Translations under genes and position numbers: made by a program
In this document: piece after piece, positions 8,904 through 17,197 of the stretch
How the letters are laid out: each line of letters starts with the position of its first letter
Position numbering within the stretch: position 1 is the stretch's first letter
Assembly (NCBI RefSeq): GCF_013304385.1
Contig: NZ_JAAITU010000002.1
Location: forward strand, 1 to 64,000
DNA length: 64,000 bases
Source: Blautia glucerasea
GTDB taxonomy: Bacteria; Bacillota; Clostridia; Lachnospirales; Lachnospiraceae
Direction: 5' to 3'
The notes under the pieces: generated by a model
Told to the model about the DNA's origin: nothing
Databases searched by the model: none
The model's input: only the letters and a program-made list of their open reading frames with translations

Positions 8904-10523
8904 TCATGCCCTTATCCTTCTATCCGTTCTTTTGTACATCCTTTTGTAATGCCTTTTAGCAGCGGTAAAAAGCAGGATATATGCCAGGCCTGCCACTGCG
9001 CCTGCCAGCATCAGCTTTGTGGAAAGCCGCAGCCCCTTAAAAGCAGAAAAAATACTTTTTTTACCGGATGAACTGTTTTTCTGCAGATCTTTCGTATCAG
9101 GTGCCTGACTTTTGTCACCGGTATCCTGGGAAAAAGAAGATTTTATATTTTCCGCTTTGTCTTTTTCACTGCTTTTGGTTTGTTCCTTTGCAGTTTCTTT
9201 CTTCTTATCCTTGTTTTTCTTCTTAGCTGTTTCTTTATCTTTAATCTGACTTTTCTTTTTTCCAATAGCCAACTGAGCAGATCCCATTGCCCCGGCACTG
9301 CCTGCTGCCCCGGATGGATTTTTCAGAGATCCTGCAGTTCCCTGTACGTTTTTCAGCTTGTCAATAGATCCATCCCCGCCAGAACCAGGCTTTGTGGCCT
9401 GGGATTTATTCCCTCCGTATCCTGGTCTTGATGCCAGGCTGCCTGATGTGGCAGCTTTTATATCCGGGATCCGGATCACAAGCTGTTCACTGATATTGCC
9501 TGCCAGATCCTTCACTGCTATGACCAGATCCTTTTCCCCTGCAGTCAGGCCGGTAAGGGCGATGGTATCTGTTCCTTCACCTACCTGGGTTCCTTTTTGG
9601 GAAGTATCCAGCTTTGGCAGGGCTGCACCAGCCTGTGTCACCTGATAATACCGGTAACCTTTTTCACTGGTCTTATATACCACAGAAGCCGTATCCGTAG
9701 AAATTCGGCTTGCACTTATTTTCTTTAATACAGGAGGGGTTGTATCCATTGTAGACAGAGTCAGGTAGTAATCCTTTTTCATACCGTCAGAAGCTGTTAC
9801 CTGGATCCTCACCTCCAGTTTTCTTTCGTTATCTGCAAACACAAGCTTCCAGTATCTATGCCCCATTCTATCATCATGATCTTTGATAGATTCATCCTTT
9901 TCCACAGTAGAAGCTTTCACACCGCTTAATGCATATACATGGATCTCACATTCTCCTGCTGCCTCAGGCCACAGATTCAGGCTCTTTCGTTCCCCCTCAT
10001 AAACTGCTTTATACTTATTGTGCTCTACAGACAGCTGCGGATCCAGCTTCAGGATCCCTTTACCGTAAGTATCAGAACTGGACACGTATAAAGCCTGAAG
10101 TACAGGTGTTTCTGTTGGCTGTGGTTCTTCTGTTGGTAATGGTATTTCCGTTGGCAGCGGTGCTTCTGTTGGCAATGGTGCTTCCGTTGGCAATGGTATT
10201 TCTGTTGGCAGTGGCGCTTCCGTTGGCAATGGTATTTCTGTTGGCAGTGGTGCTTCCGTTGGAAGTGGCACTTCTGTTGGTACCGGCGCTTCCGTTGGTA
10301 ATGGCACTTCTGTGGGCAGAGGTACTTTTGTTGGCACTGGTGCTTCTGTTGGTACCGGCACTTCTGTTGGCAATGGCACTTCTGTTGGTGCCGGAATCTC
10401 TGTAAGCACAGGTCCTGCTGTAGGCAATGGATTTTCGGTTGGTATCGTTTCTCCTCCTGTTTCGGTTTGCAATGACCCAAGAAGAAGAACGACAAGAAGC
10501 ATTCCTGTTAATAATCGTTTCAT
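8904..10523 (-). CDS. Stalked, C-terminally membrane-anchored cadherin-like surface protein
   Basis: A 539-residue protein starting at the ATG inside TAATG shared with the previous stop; an ATG 15 bases earlier would lie inside that gene. Parts: signal peptide (about 1-23), 19 hexapeptide units of the PTEAPL kind (28-141), a cadherin-like beta-sandwich (about 145-260), an Ig-like domain starting at a TTPP motif (about 265-360), a Gly/Ser then Lys-rich linker, and a C-terminal membrane helix followed by a basic tail rich in R and K. The topology is outside, helix, then positive tail inside, so it is anchored in the membrane with a long Pro-rich stalk through the wall. It lies between the DUF4430 protein and the beta-propeller protein and could hold or present a capture complex; that role is inferred. 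Confidence 0.88.
   Translation of the reverse strand: MKRLLTGMLLVVLLLGSLQTETGGETIPTENPLPTAGPVLTEIPAPTEVPLPTEVPVPTEAPVPTKVPLPTEVPLPTEAPVPTEVPLPTEAPLPTEIPLPTEAPLPTEIPLPTEAPLPTEAPLPTEIPLPTEEPQPTETPVLQALYVSSSDTYGKGILKLDPQLSVEHNKYKAVYEGERKSLNLWPEAAGECEIHVYALSGVKASTVEKDESIKDHDDRMGHRYWKLVFADNERKLEVRIQVTASDGMKKDYYLTLSTMDTTPPVLKKISASRISTDTASVVYKTSEKGYRYYQVTQAGAALPKLDTSQKGTQVGEGTDTIALTGLTAGEKDLVIAVKDLAGNISEQLVIRIPDIKAATSGSLASRPGYGGNKSQATKPGSGGDGSIDKLKNVQGTAGSLKNPSGAAGSAGAMGSAQLAIGKKKSQIKDKETAKKKNKDKKKETAKEQTKSSEKDKAENIKSSFSQDTGDKSQAPDTKDLQKNSSSGKKSIFSAFKGLRLSTKLMLAGAVAGLAYILLFTAAKRHYKRMYKRTDRRIRA
10101..10442 (-). repeat. 18-bp minisatellite coding 19 Pro-Thr-Glu hexapeptides
   Basis: In-frame 18-base units encode PTE(A/V/I)P(L/V), 19 times in tandem, with the most regular units in the middle. 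Copy number in such arrays can change by slippage without breaking the frame, so stalk length may vary between strains. Confidence 0.9.
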
Positions 10524-11875
10524 TACCAGTCCCCCCATGTTTCTCCTGTTTGACCGGCCCCTACATCAGCACCGGAATACAAGGAAAAGCGAAGCCGTAT
10601 CTCATCTCCGTCTGCCGGAAAATAAGCAGACATTCCCACATTCATATATTCTCCGTTTACAAAGTACAGCCATCCGGATTCCATTGTAAAATCAAATTCC
10701 CCGATCCAGTTGGCATCATGCTCTGACAGCTGGCAGTTGGCAGCGATCAGATGATCCATCAGATCCTGCGGAATAGCAGCGCTGGCAGCAATCCCGCCTC
10801 TCCCAATGGCTTTCAGGTAAAAGCCTCCGGAAACATCGCCATCATTTCTCCAATCAAAGCCCTGGGTCTGCAAAAATCTTAAAAGTACGGAAGACAGCTG
10901 TTCTCCTTGATAAAACCCTATGGAGGTAGATGGAAGAATAGTTCCAAGACCAATGGTACCAGCTTCAATACTGATGGTCACAGATCCTGCAGGCTGCTGC
11001 TCCTCCTCTGAGCCTTTATAAATGGTAAACACAGGAAGAGTGGTACATCTGCCTTCCTCATCTGTGGCACGGATCTCTATGGTATTGGCTCCTTCTGCCA
11101 GATCCAGCCGGTAGGCAAAGATTCCATCAGAAGGCTCTCCTCTGGAAGAAAGCCGCTGTCCATTTCCTGTGATCTGAAGTGCCGAAGCCGAAAGGCTGTT
11201 GCCATACCAGTCCTTTGCCTGTACGTAGAAAGTTCGGTAAGAAGCATTGACAGTTTCTCCATCTGTCAGATCTGTGGCAACCGTAGGATACTGATTTACC
11301 GGTTCCTCAGGCACCGGTGAAGGAGTAGGTGCTTCTGTAGGAGCAGGCGTTACCGGTACCTGTGCGCCATCTTGATTACGGTCGTCATTCTGATCAGGAG
11401 CACTTTCCTCATGCTCCGTGTTGTTTTCTTCACCTGAAGGTTCATATACAATGGTATTGGTCTGGGAATCCGGATCCGGCACTGTGGGTGCGTCTGTCAC
11501 CTGAACAGGGGTTGGATCCGTCTTATCCTGTATTTCTTCTGGATCTGCAGGCGTTACAACAGGCACAGGGGAAGGTGTTATTTTTTCTTCTTGGGGTGTT
11601 ACCGTAGGTTCAGGCAAAGTCTGAGCCTGCTGGATAAAATCCTGTTCTCCCTGACTGTTTCCTTTGTCCTGTCCGCCATATGCATATCCCTTGCCAAGAT
11701 ACCCCTTTAAGGAACTTTGGGCATTGATCCCCTGAATAGGATCTGTCTGGATCTCCTGCTTTTCCTGACGAAATCCGCTGTACAACACAGCCAAAAAAAA
11801 CATCAGAAATGCCAGTAGAAGAACACTTGTCCATATTTTGTTTTTCCTGTTTTTTCCCTTGCTCCTTTTTTTCAT
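10523..11875 (-). CDS. Membrane-anchored protein with C-terminal DUF4430 (transcobalamin C-terminal-like) domain
   Basis: A 450-residue protein: basic N-terminus, one membrane helix (about 14-35), a long Pro/Thr/Glu-rich linker (about 85-195), an Ig-like domain (about 195-290) and a C-terminal DUF4430 domain (about 297-450). The DUF4430 hallmark is clear: an SGWLYFVNGEY motif, then N-V-G-M-S, then a D-G-D-E-I-R-L-R-F strand. Pfam places this domain with the beta domain of intrinsic factor and transcobalamin, which closes over bound cobalamin. The gene starts 8 bases after the transglutaminase-like gene and shares TAATG with the next gene. Together with the alpha/alpha-toroid lipoprotein four genes upstream it suggests a two-protein corrinoid binder. 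The domain call is strong; the ligand is inferred from the riboswitch. Confidence 0.9.
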   Translation of the reverse strand: MKKRSKGKNRKNKIWTSVLLLAFLMFFLAVLYSGFRQEKQEIQTDPIQGINAQSSLKGYLGKGYAYGGQDKGNSQGEQDFIQQAQTLPEPTVTPQEEKITPSPVPVVTPADPEEIQDKTDPTPVQVTDAPTVPDPDSQTNTIVYEPSGEENNTEHEESAPDQNDDRNQDGAQVPVTPAPTEAPTPSPVPEEPVNQYPTVATDLTDGETVNASYRTFYVQAKDWYGNSLSASALQITGNGQRLSSRGEPSDGIFAYRLDLAEGANTIEIRATDEEGRCTTLPVFTIYKGSEEEQQPAGSVTISIEAGTIGLGTILPSTSIGFYQGEQLSSVLLRFLQTQGFDWRNDGDVSGGFYLKAIGRGGIAASAAIPQDLMDHLIAANCQLSEHDANWIGEFDFTMESGWLYFVNGEYMNVGMSAYFPADGDEIRLRFSLYSGADVGAGQTGETWGDW

Positions 11876-11883
11876 TGCTTTCT

Positions 11884-14187
11884 TTAATATAGCCTTTCAA
11901 TATATTTCATAACCCAGTTGTCAAACCAGCTTTTCTGTTTCTTTAATTCCTTTTTCAGGATCCGGATACATTCCCTGCAGGTATCCTTTTCCTGAAGCTG
12001 TATTTTGTGCGGGCTGAAAGCCGCCTTCTGCCCAGCCTGATAAACCTGCTGATACAGCTCCTCTGCCCTTTTTGAATACCCATTCTCTCCTCTGCTATAA
12101 AGATCCTCTGCGTATCCGGCCATTGCGCAAAGGGCTTTCTTATCATCTCTGCTTAAAAACCGCTTCCTGCGCCTGTATGAAGCACGTATCCGAAGCATAA
12201 CCACAGTAAAAATAAAAAGCACACAGAAGCCATCAAAAACAGCCAGGAAAAGAAGGAAAAACTTTTCTATGCCAAACAAGGCAAGCTTCAGACTCCAGTG
12301 AGTCTGTATATTTTCCTCTTCCTGCATAGTCTGTGTTTCTTCTGGCACTGCCTTTGCCTGTCTGCCCTTTGCCTCCAGGCCTGTTTTCAGGTCAGCCTCT
12401 TCCATAACCCCATAATATTCGGGAGTCATTTCCACGGGTATCCATCCAAGTCCATCAATATAGATTTCTGTCCAGGCATGGCCGTTTTTACCCGGGATAT
12501 TAATAGTATCTTCTGATGTCTTATCCTGAATGTCAGAAGGAGTGACCAGATATCCTTCCACATACCTGGAAGGAATGCCATAATATCGGAACATTAAGGC
12601 AGCTGCTGTTGCAAAATGTACACTATGACCAATCTTCTTATCTTCCAGAAATTCACGGACAAAATCACCACTTTTGCTGTAAGGATCTGCAGCACTGCTG
12701 TATGTCATATGCTTTTCCAGATAAGCTCGGATCCTGGTAATGGCTGTATAGTAATCCGTATGTCCCTGATTTCTGTCTCCTGCCTCTCCCAGTTCCTGCT
12801 TAAATAAACTTTCAAGAGCTGCTGGCAGCTGCAGGTCATTGGCGTAAACAAAAGCATTATAATAGCTTTCCGCCTGTCTGTATCCCGGATCTTTCCCTGT
12901 AGCAAGAAGCTGGTATATCTGCGCCCCCAGGTCTGTAAACTGGCTGGTAAGAGGCTGAACAGTGGTAAAAGAATAGTTACGCTGGCCCCAAAATCCTTTT
13001 GCGCCAACTGTACTGTCTGCCAATCCATCCTCTCCCTGACACCCTTCCGGAAGCTGCTGCATTTCATATGATGTATAAAGATATCGGCTGTCCGCAGCCA
13101 GATTTTTTACGCTGATCTTCTGGCTGCTGATGCTGGTATCTGTAAGCCTGGCGCCACTGGCAAGCTGTGTTTCCCCATAAAAGCCTTTCTGATGCAGCCA
13201 GTAAAAAAGATTACGTTCCTGATAAGCACTGGAAGGATCTATGCTTTTCCAGCTGCTGCCATCATACCTGGAGCCCACGAAGCCACGCAGGTACATGGGC
13301 TGAGGCTTTTCCATGGAGATCCTGAGAGCCGTTTCATCAGAACCCGTCCAATTTCCTGTATTTTTCAGATTTCCCCCGGTAAGACCATTTAACTTACCCT
13401 TTTTAAAACGAAGATCATACAAGGCTTCTCCTGCTTTTTCCTTTGCATCAGACACAACTTGCAGATCCTGATATTCTTCCTGGGGAAGCATTCTTGCAAG
13501 AATCAGGCCTGCAGCCAGAATCACAGCTGTCAAAAAAAGTATCCCTTCCCCAAAAGCCAGATCCTGTGCAAAGGCATCCTTGCCTGTGAGCATCCGGATC
13601 AAGCCAAGCACCAGGGAAAAATAAAAAATAACAAAAAGATCAGGATCCGGGAAACTGCCGGTAAGCACCATAAGCACCACAGGCACCACACCATACAAAA
13701 CCAGTATCAAACTGATCCGCCAGCGAAAAAAAAGATACCCTGCTGCTCCGGCAGCTATCCCAAGGCAGACCAGAAAAACCGTTGCTGCCAATTCCGTATC
13801 CACATCTGTGACAGTCTGATACCGTACAAGATAGATCCCGGCACTGCTCCCAAGCAGGTCTGCCCCTTTATTCCAGAATACCACAGCTCCTGCCAGTAAA
13901 AGCCTGCGAAAGAAAAAAATAATGATTCCTGTAATCAGAACAATCAGGGTTCCTGTAATCTGTCTGCCTTTTTTCATAGTTTCGGTAAATAAACAGAACA
14001 GTGCCGTAAAAAACACACTGCTTAAAAAAGGCAGTCTGTCTTCGGCCCCTGTAAGCATTTCAAGAAGCAAGAATATCCCTGCCCCGCAAATCCCCAGGAT
14101 CAGTCCAGCTTCCAGCAAAATACCGGGCAGCTGCTGTCTGTATTTTGTTTTTTGTTTTTGTCCTGGCATTGTAAGCCAAACTTCCAT
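11884..14187 (-). CDS. Polytopic membrane protein with degenerate transglutaminase-like domain
   Basis: A 767-residue member of the TgpA-type family: about six membrane helices in the first 240 residues, an extracytoplasmic transglutaminase-like core, one helix at about 670-690 and a cytoplasmic tail. The start is ATG 14187 with AAGGAG 10 nt upstream, overlapping the DUF58 gene by 88 bases. In active members a Cys-His-Asp triad is expected. Here the Cys position in the G-x-C-x-x-F-A block is Ser522 (AGT), the His is kept in HAW (His570), and the Asp is Glu586 in G-W-I-P-V-E-M-T-P. It is therefore probably not a normal transglutaminase or protease and may act as a binding or scaffold domain. 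MoxR, DUF58 and this family commonly occur as a set. Confidence 0.85.
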   Translation of the reverse strand: MEVWLTMPGQKQKTKYRQQLPGILLEAGLILGICGAGIFLLLEMLTGAEDRLPFLSSVFFTALFCLFTETMKKGRQITGTLIVLITGIIIFFFRRLLLAGAVVFWNKGADLLGSSAGIYLVRYQTVTDVDTELAATVFLVCLGIAAGAAGYLFFRWRISLILVLYGVVPVVLMVLTGSFPDPDLFVIFYFSLVLGLIRMLTGKDAFAQDLAFGEGILFLTAVILAAGLILARMLPQEEYQDLQVVSDAKEKAGEALYDLRFKKGKLNGLTGGNLKNTGNWTGSDETALRISMEKPQPMYLRGFVGSRYDGSSWKSIDPSSAYQERNLFYWLHQKGFYGETQLASGARLTDTSISSQKISVKNLAADSRYLYTSYEMQQLPEGCQGEDGLADSTVGAKGFWGQRNYSFTTVQPLTSQFTDLGAQIYQLLATGKDPGYRQAESYYNAFVYANDLQLPAALESLFKQELGEAGDRNQGHTDYYTAITRIRAYLEKHMTYSSAADPYSKSGDFVREFLEDKKIGHSVHFATAAALMFRYYGIPSRYVEGYLVTPSDIQDKTSEDTINIPGKNGHAWTEIYIDGLGWIPVEMTPEYYGVMEEADLKTGLEAKGRQAKAVPEETQTMQEEENIQTHWSLKLALFGIEKFFLLFLAVFDGFCVLFIFTVVMLRIRASYRRRKRFLSRDDKKALCAMAGYAEDLYSRGENGYSKRAEELYQQVYQAGQKAAFSPHKIQLQEKDTCRECIRILKKELKKQKSWFDNWVMKYIERLY

Positions 14188-15287
14188 GTAATCTGAACTC
14201 CTTCGCTGTCTGAGCCTTTGCCTCCGCACTTCAGGACAGTAACCTGTCCCCTGTTTTTCAGAAACTGTGCAGAGATATCCTCCGGTTCCCCTGTAAGATA
14301 AATATACTCTGCAAATCTTACTGTACCTGGATTTTCCAGATATTTCCGTACAACTACAGGTTCATCTTTAGTTCCTGTGCTTTGCAGGAAAAGATAAAGA
14401 ACTCTTTCCAGATCTTCCCTGGTACCGATCTTCTGTATATGTATCCTTCCTGCAGACCTGTCATAAACCCCGACCTGGCAGGAGATCTTACGTTCCATAA
14501 AGTCTTCCAGAATTACAGCAAATACTTCAGCTGCTGCTTCTGCTCTTAATGGTTTTCTATCCTTCTGGAAGCTTTCTGCCAGAAGCAATACTGTGTCATC
14601 TACAGGATAGCTTTTTTCCCGGATCATCACGTCATCCAACTTGCCTGTAAGCTTCCAGTGAATCTGACGGATATTGTCCCCTGGCCTGTATGACCGGATA
14701 TCATATGTTTCTCCAGGATCATCCCCAGGGCGCACCCCTGAATAGCGGAAGCTTTCCATGTCAAAGCTCTCTCCCAAAAGAAAAGAAAAGCTTTTTTTCT
14801 GCCTGTCAGGCATGATTACCACTTCCCTGCTTTCTTTTGTCTGCCTTTTTCCTGAAAAAATATGGAAAAGATCCTGGCAGTACCATTTTCCAAAAGTAAA
14901 GGCAACACATCCGCACCATCTGCTTTCCCCCTGAAACTCAATGATCTGTTTGCCTTTACTTTGTAAGGAAAAGCTTATGGGAAGCCATCCTTTTTCTCCA
15001 GTCAGTGTATTTTCCCACCACAGCTTTCCTTTTCCTGCAAAAACAGGAATGGCCGAAAGATTCCGAACCTGCAGCTCCCCTGTAAATTCCCTGCCTCTTT
15101 CTGCTGCTCTTGGCAGTTTGATTTGAACCTGCAGCTTACGTCCTGTACAGATCAGAAGAATTCCGGACATTACAAACGCCACACAGGAAATCAGAAGCAA
15201 AGCCATATACAGATATTCCCCTGTAAATACTGATGCAGCCGCCATGCCCGCCAGCCACAGAAGCCAGATCAGCCTGCTTTTCATCAT
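14100..15287 (-). CDS. DUF58 domain membrane protein
   Basis: A 395-residue protein with two N-terminal membrane helices (about 5-48), then a beta-rich segment and the DUF58 domain, recognised by the Y-R-P-G-D-N-I-R-Q-I-H-W-K block near residue 205 (a degenerate VWA-like fold). The start ATGATG overlaps the MoxR stop (TGATGA), so translation is coupled. DUF58 proteins are usual partners of MoxR AAA+ ATPases. The last roughly 29 residues overlap the next gene in another frame. Its role in this operon is unknown; it may help assemble or regulate the surface complex. Confidence 0.88.
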   Translation of the reverse strand: MMKSRLIWLLWLAGMAAASVFTGEYLYMALLLISCVAFVMSGILLICTGRKLQVQIKLPRAAERGREFTGELQVRNLSAIPVFAGKGKLWWENTLTGEKGWLPISFSLQSKGKQIIEFQGESRWCGCVAFTFGKWYCQDLFHIFSGKRQTKESREVVIMPDRQKKSFSFLLGESFDMESFRYSGVRPGDDPGETYDIRSYRPGDNIRQIHWKLTGKLDDVMIREKSYPVDDTVLLLAESFQKDRKPLRAEAAAEVFAVILEDFMERKISCQVGVYDRSAGRIHIQKIGTREDLERVLYLFLQSTGTKDEPVVVRKYLENPGTVRFAEYIYLTGEPEDISAQFLKNRGQVTVLKCGGKGSDSEGVQITWKFGLQCQDKNKKQNTDSSCPVFCWKLD

Positions 15288-16219
15288 CCGTCTACCCTTG
15301 GCACAGGCACCTGTAAAAGGATCTGCTCCAGGATCTGTCTTGGACCTTTGTCCTCATACCTGGCTTTGGTATCCAGCACCATCCTGTGACCTGCCACATC
15401 TGCGAATACTGCCTGTACATCCTTTGGCACCACATAATCCCGTTTCTCCATAAAGGCATGAGCCTTGGCCATACGCATCAAAGCCAAAGTACCTCTGGGG
15501 CTTAAGCCTAAGGTGATCAACTCATCCGCCCTGGTAGCCTCTGCAAGAGAAACGGCATAGTCCAGCACTGCATCGGATACATATACCTTTTGTACCTGCT
15601 CCTGAAGGGAAAGCAGTTCTTCTCTTGTGAGCACAGGTGCTGTATGTTCCAGCGGGTTTTCTTTTTGTCTGTCACGGAGCAGTTCCACCAGGCTGTCATG
15701 ATCCGGGTACCCCATACTCAGGCTGACCATAAAGCGGTCCAGCTGGGATTCCGGCAGAAGCTGTGTACCAAGGGAGCCTACCGGGTTTTCGGTAGCGATC
15801 ACCACAAAGGGCTGCGGTACAGGATGGGCTTCCTGATCAACTGTTACCCTTCCTTCTTCCATAACCTCCAGAAGCGCAGACTGGGTCTTGCTGGAGGTAC
15901 GGTTGATCTCATCTGCAAGAAGCATATTGCACATCACTGCCCCAGGTCTGTAAAGGAACTGGCCAGAGGCTTTGTCATACATTGTAAATCCGGTTACATC
16001 TGACGGCACCACATCCGGTGTAAACTGGATCCTGTTAAAATCCATACCCATCAGCCTGCTTAAAGCCAGAGCTGTGGTAGTCTTTCCTACACCAGGTACA
16101 TCCTCCAGCAGGATATGTCCTTTTGCCAGCACTGCCATCAGCATTTTATCTGTGATCTGTTTTTTACCTTTTATGATTTTCCCAAGCTGTTCCTGCAGCA
16201 GGGTAATCTTATCAACCAA
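15284..16219 (-). CDS. MoxR-family AAA+ ATPase
   Basis: 311 residues, a normal MoxR length. Walker A is GVGKTT (about 43-48), Walker B is LLADEINR, and sensor 1 is ATENP. MoxR ATPases act as chaperones for metal centres or VWA-type partners; the DUF58 gene follows with overlapping stop and start codons. The gene begins 15 bases after the lipoprotein gene with a GGAGG-type site. It lacks any fused domain. In this setting it may remodel the DUF58/transglutaminase-like membrane partners. Confidence 0.93.
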   Translation of the reverse strand: MVDKITLLQEQLGKIIKGKKQITDKMLMAVLAKGHILLEDVPGVGKTTTALALSRLMGMDFNRIQFTPDVVPSDVTGFTMYDKASGQFLYRPGAVMCNMLLADEINRTSSKTQSALLEVMEEGRVTVDQEAHPVPQPFVVIATENPVGSLGTQLLPESQLDRFMVSLSMGYPDHDSLVELLRDRQKENPLEHTAPVLTREELLSLQEQVQKVYVSDAVLDYAVSLAEATRADELITLGLSPRGTLALMRMAKAHAFMEKRDYVVPKDVQAVFADVAGHRMVLDTKARYEDKGPRQILEQILLQVPVPRVDG

Positions 16220-16234
16220 TATCCTTTCCTCCCT

Positions 16235-17197
16235 CTATTTGTTATCGGTCATATTATATAAGCTGTTTTGCTTTTCCTGTAATCTGTGATAGGCTGCCAG
16301 TGCACAGAAAGCCTGGTCAGTTGCCAAAGGATCCGCCTCTCCCTTGGGAATATGGGCAAAGCCTCCATCACCCGTTGAAAATTCCATCAGTCTGTCGTAA
16401 AGACCCTTCCCGTCTTTTTTAAACCGGCTGTCTTCATTACAGTCCACCCCGTAAGTAGAAAGGGCGATCACTGTCTGGGAAATGGATTCTGAGCTTTTTG
16501 TACCATATGCAGTGTATCCTCCATCTTTATCCTGGGCATCCGCCAGGAAGGTGATCCCTTTTTCTATGGTTTCTTTTACATCCTTATCCTGCTGATAAGG
16601 CTCCAGGCAGGTCAGTGCCATTGCTGTGATATCCACATCTGCTGTATCTGCCTGATCACTCAAAGAAAAACCGCCTTCCGGTTTTTCTTTTTCAAGGATA
16701 AAATCCAGATATTGTTTCTCAAGTGGCCCATCCACATCCAAGCGGTCTGCATTCAAGGCAAGAAGTGCAAAAACAGCGCCGTTCAGTCCTTGGGAAACCA
16801 CGGTGTCATAATCCTCCAAAGCCTTTGTCAGATCATAGCCTGCAACATCTTTCGAATCATCCCCGATGGCTGTCAGGGCAAGGATCGCCCTGGAATATTC
16901 CGTATAACGGTTATCGCTTAATACGCCTTCCTGTTCCTTTACTCTTTTTTCCAGGTTGGCTCTGTATTTTTCATAATAATTATCCTCCACCTTAGCACCT
17001 GATCTGGCAAGTGCCAGCACCGTCCACTCTCCTCCAAGAGTATTAGATTCAGGAGAAGTAACCGTTTCCATTTCATAAGCAGCTGTTTTCTTAATAGCAT
17101 CCTGTGGTGTTTTGCTGCTGTTCCCACATCCTGTAAGCATTACTGCCCACAGCCCGCCTAGCAGAAGCCATTTTCTTATTTTATATTCTCTCACCAT
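16235..17197 (-). CDS. Lipoprotein with alpha/alpha-toroid (prenyltransferase/transcobalamin alpha-like) domain
   Basis: 320 residues from the ATG that shares one base with the TIM-barrel stop (TAATG), with GGAAGGAGG about 10 nt upstream; a longer frame would run into the previous gene. Residues 1-24 form a lipoprotein signal with lipobox LTGC (Cys24). The rest is helical and repetitive, with G-G-F/Y turns followed by long helices (near 172, 222 and 279) and motifs such as DVDITAMAL and SQTVIALSTYG. This is the pattern of terpenoid-cyclase/prenyltransferase-type alpha/alpha toroids, the fold also used by the cobalamin-binding alpha domain of intrinsic factor and transcobalamin. No cyclase DDTAD-type catalytic motif is kept. 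As the only lipoprotein beside an ECF importer under a cobalamin riboswitch, it is the best candidate for a corrinoid-binding partner of the DUF4430 protein. Confidence 0.88.
   Translation of the reverse strand: MVREYKIRKWLLLGGLWAVMLTGCGNSSKTPQDAIKKTAAYEMETVTSPESNTLGGEWTVLALARSGAKVEDNYYEKYRANLEKRVKEQEGVLSDNRYTEYSRAILALTAIGDDSKDVAGYDLTKALEDYDTVVSQGLNGAVFALLALNADRLDVDGPLEKQYLDFILEKEKPEGGFSLSDQADTADVDITAMALTCLEPYQQDKDVKETIEKGITFLADAQDKDGGYTAYGTKSSESISQTVIALSTYGVDCNEDSRFKKDGKGLYDRLMEFSTGDGGFAHIPKGEADPLATDQAFCALAAYHRLQEKQNSLYNMTDNK

Noticed and set aside
9929-10405. Plus-strand Leu/Val/Ala-rich open frame
   Set aside because: It is the reverse frame of the hexapeptide minisatellite; no ribosome site and no family features.
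10101-10442. Regular repeat spacing suggested a CRISPR array
   Set aside because: Units are 18 bp with no spacers and encode an in-frame protein stalk.
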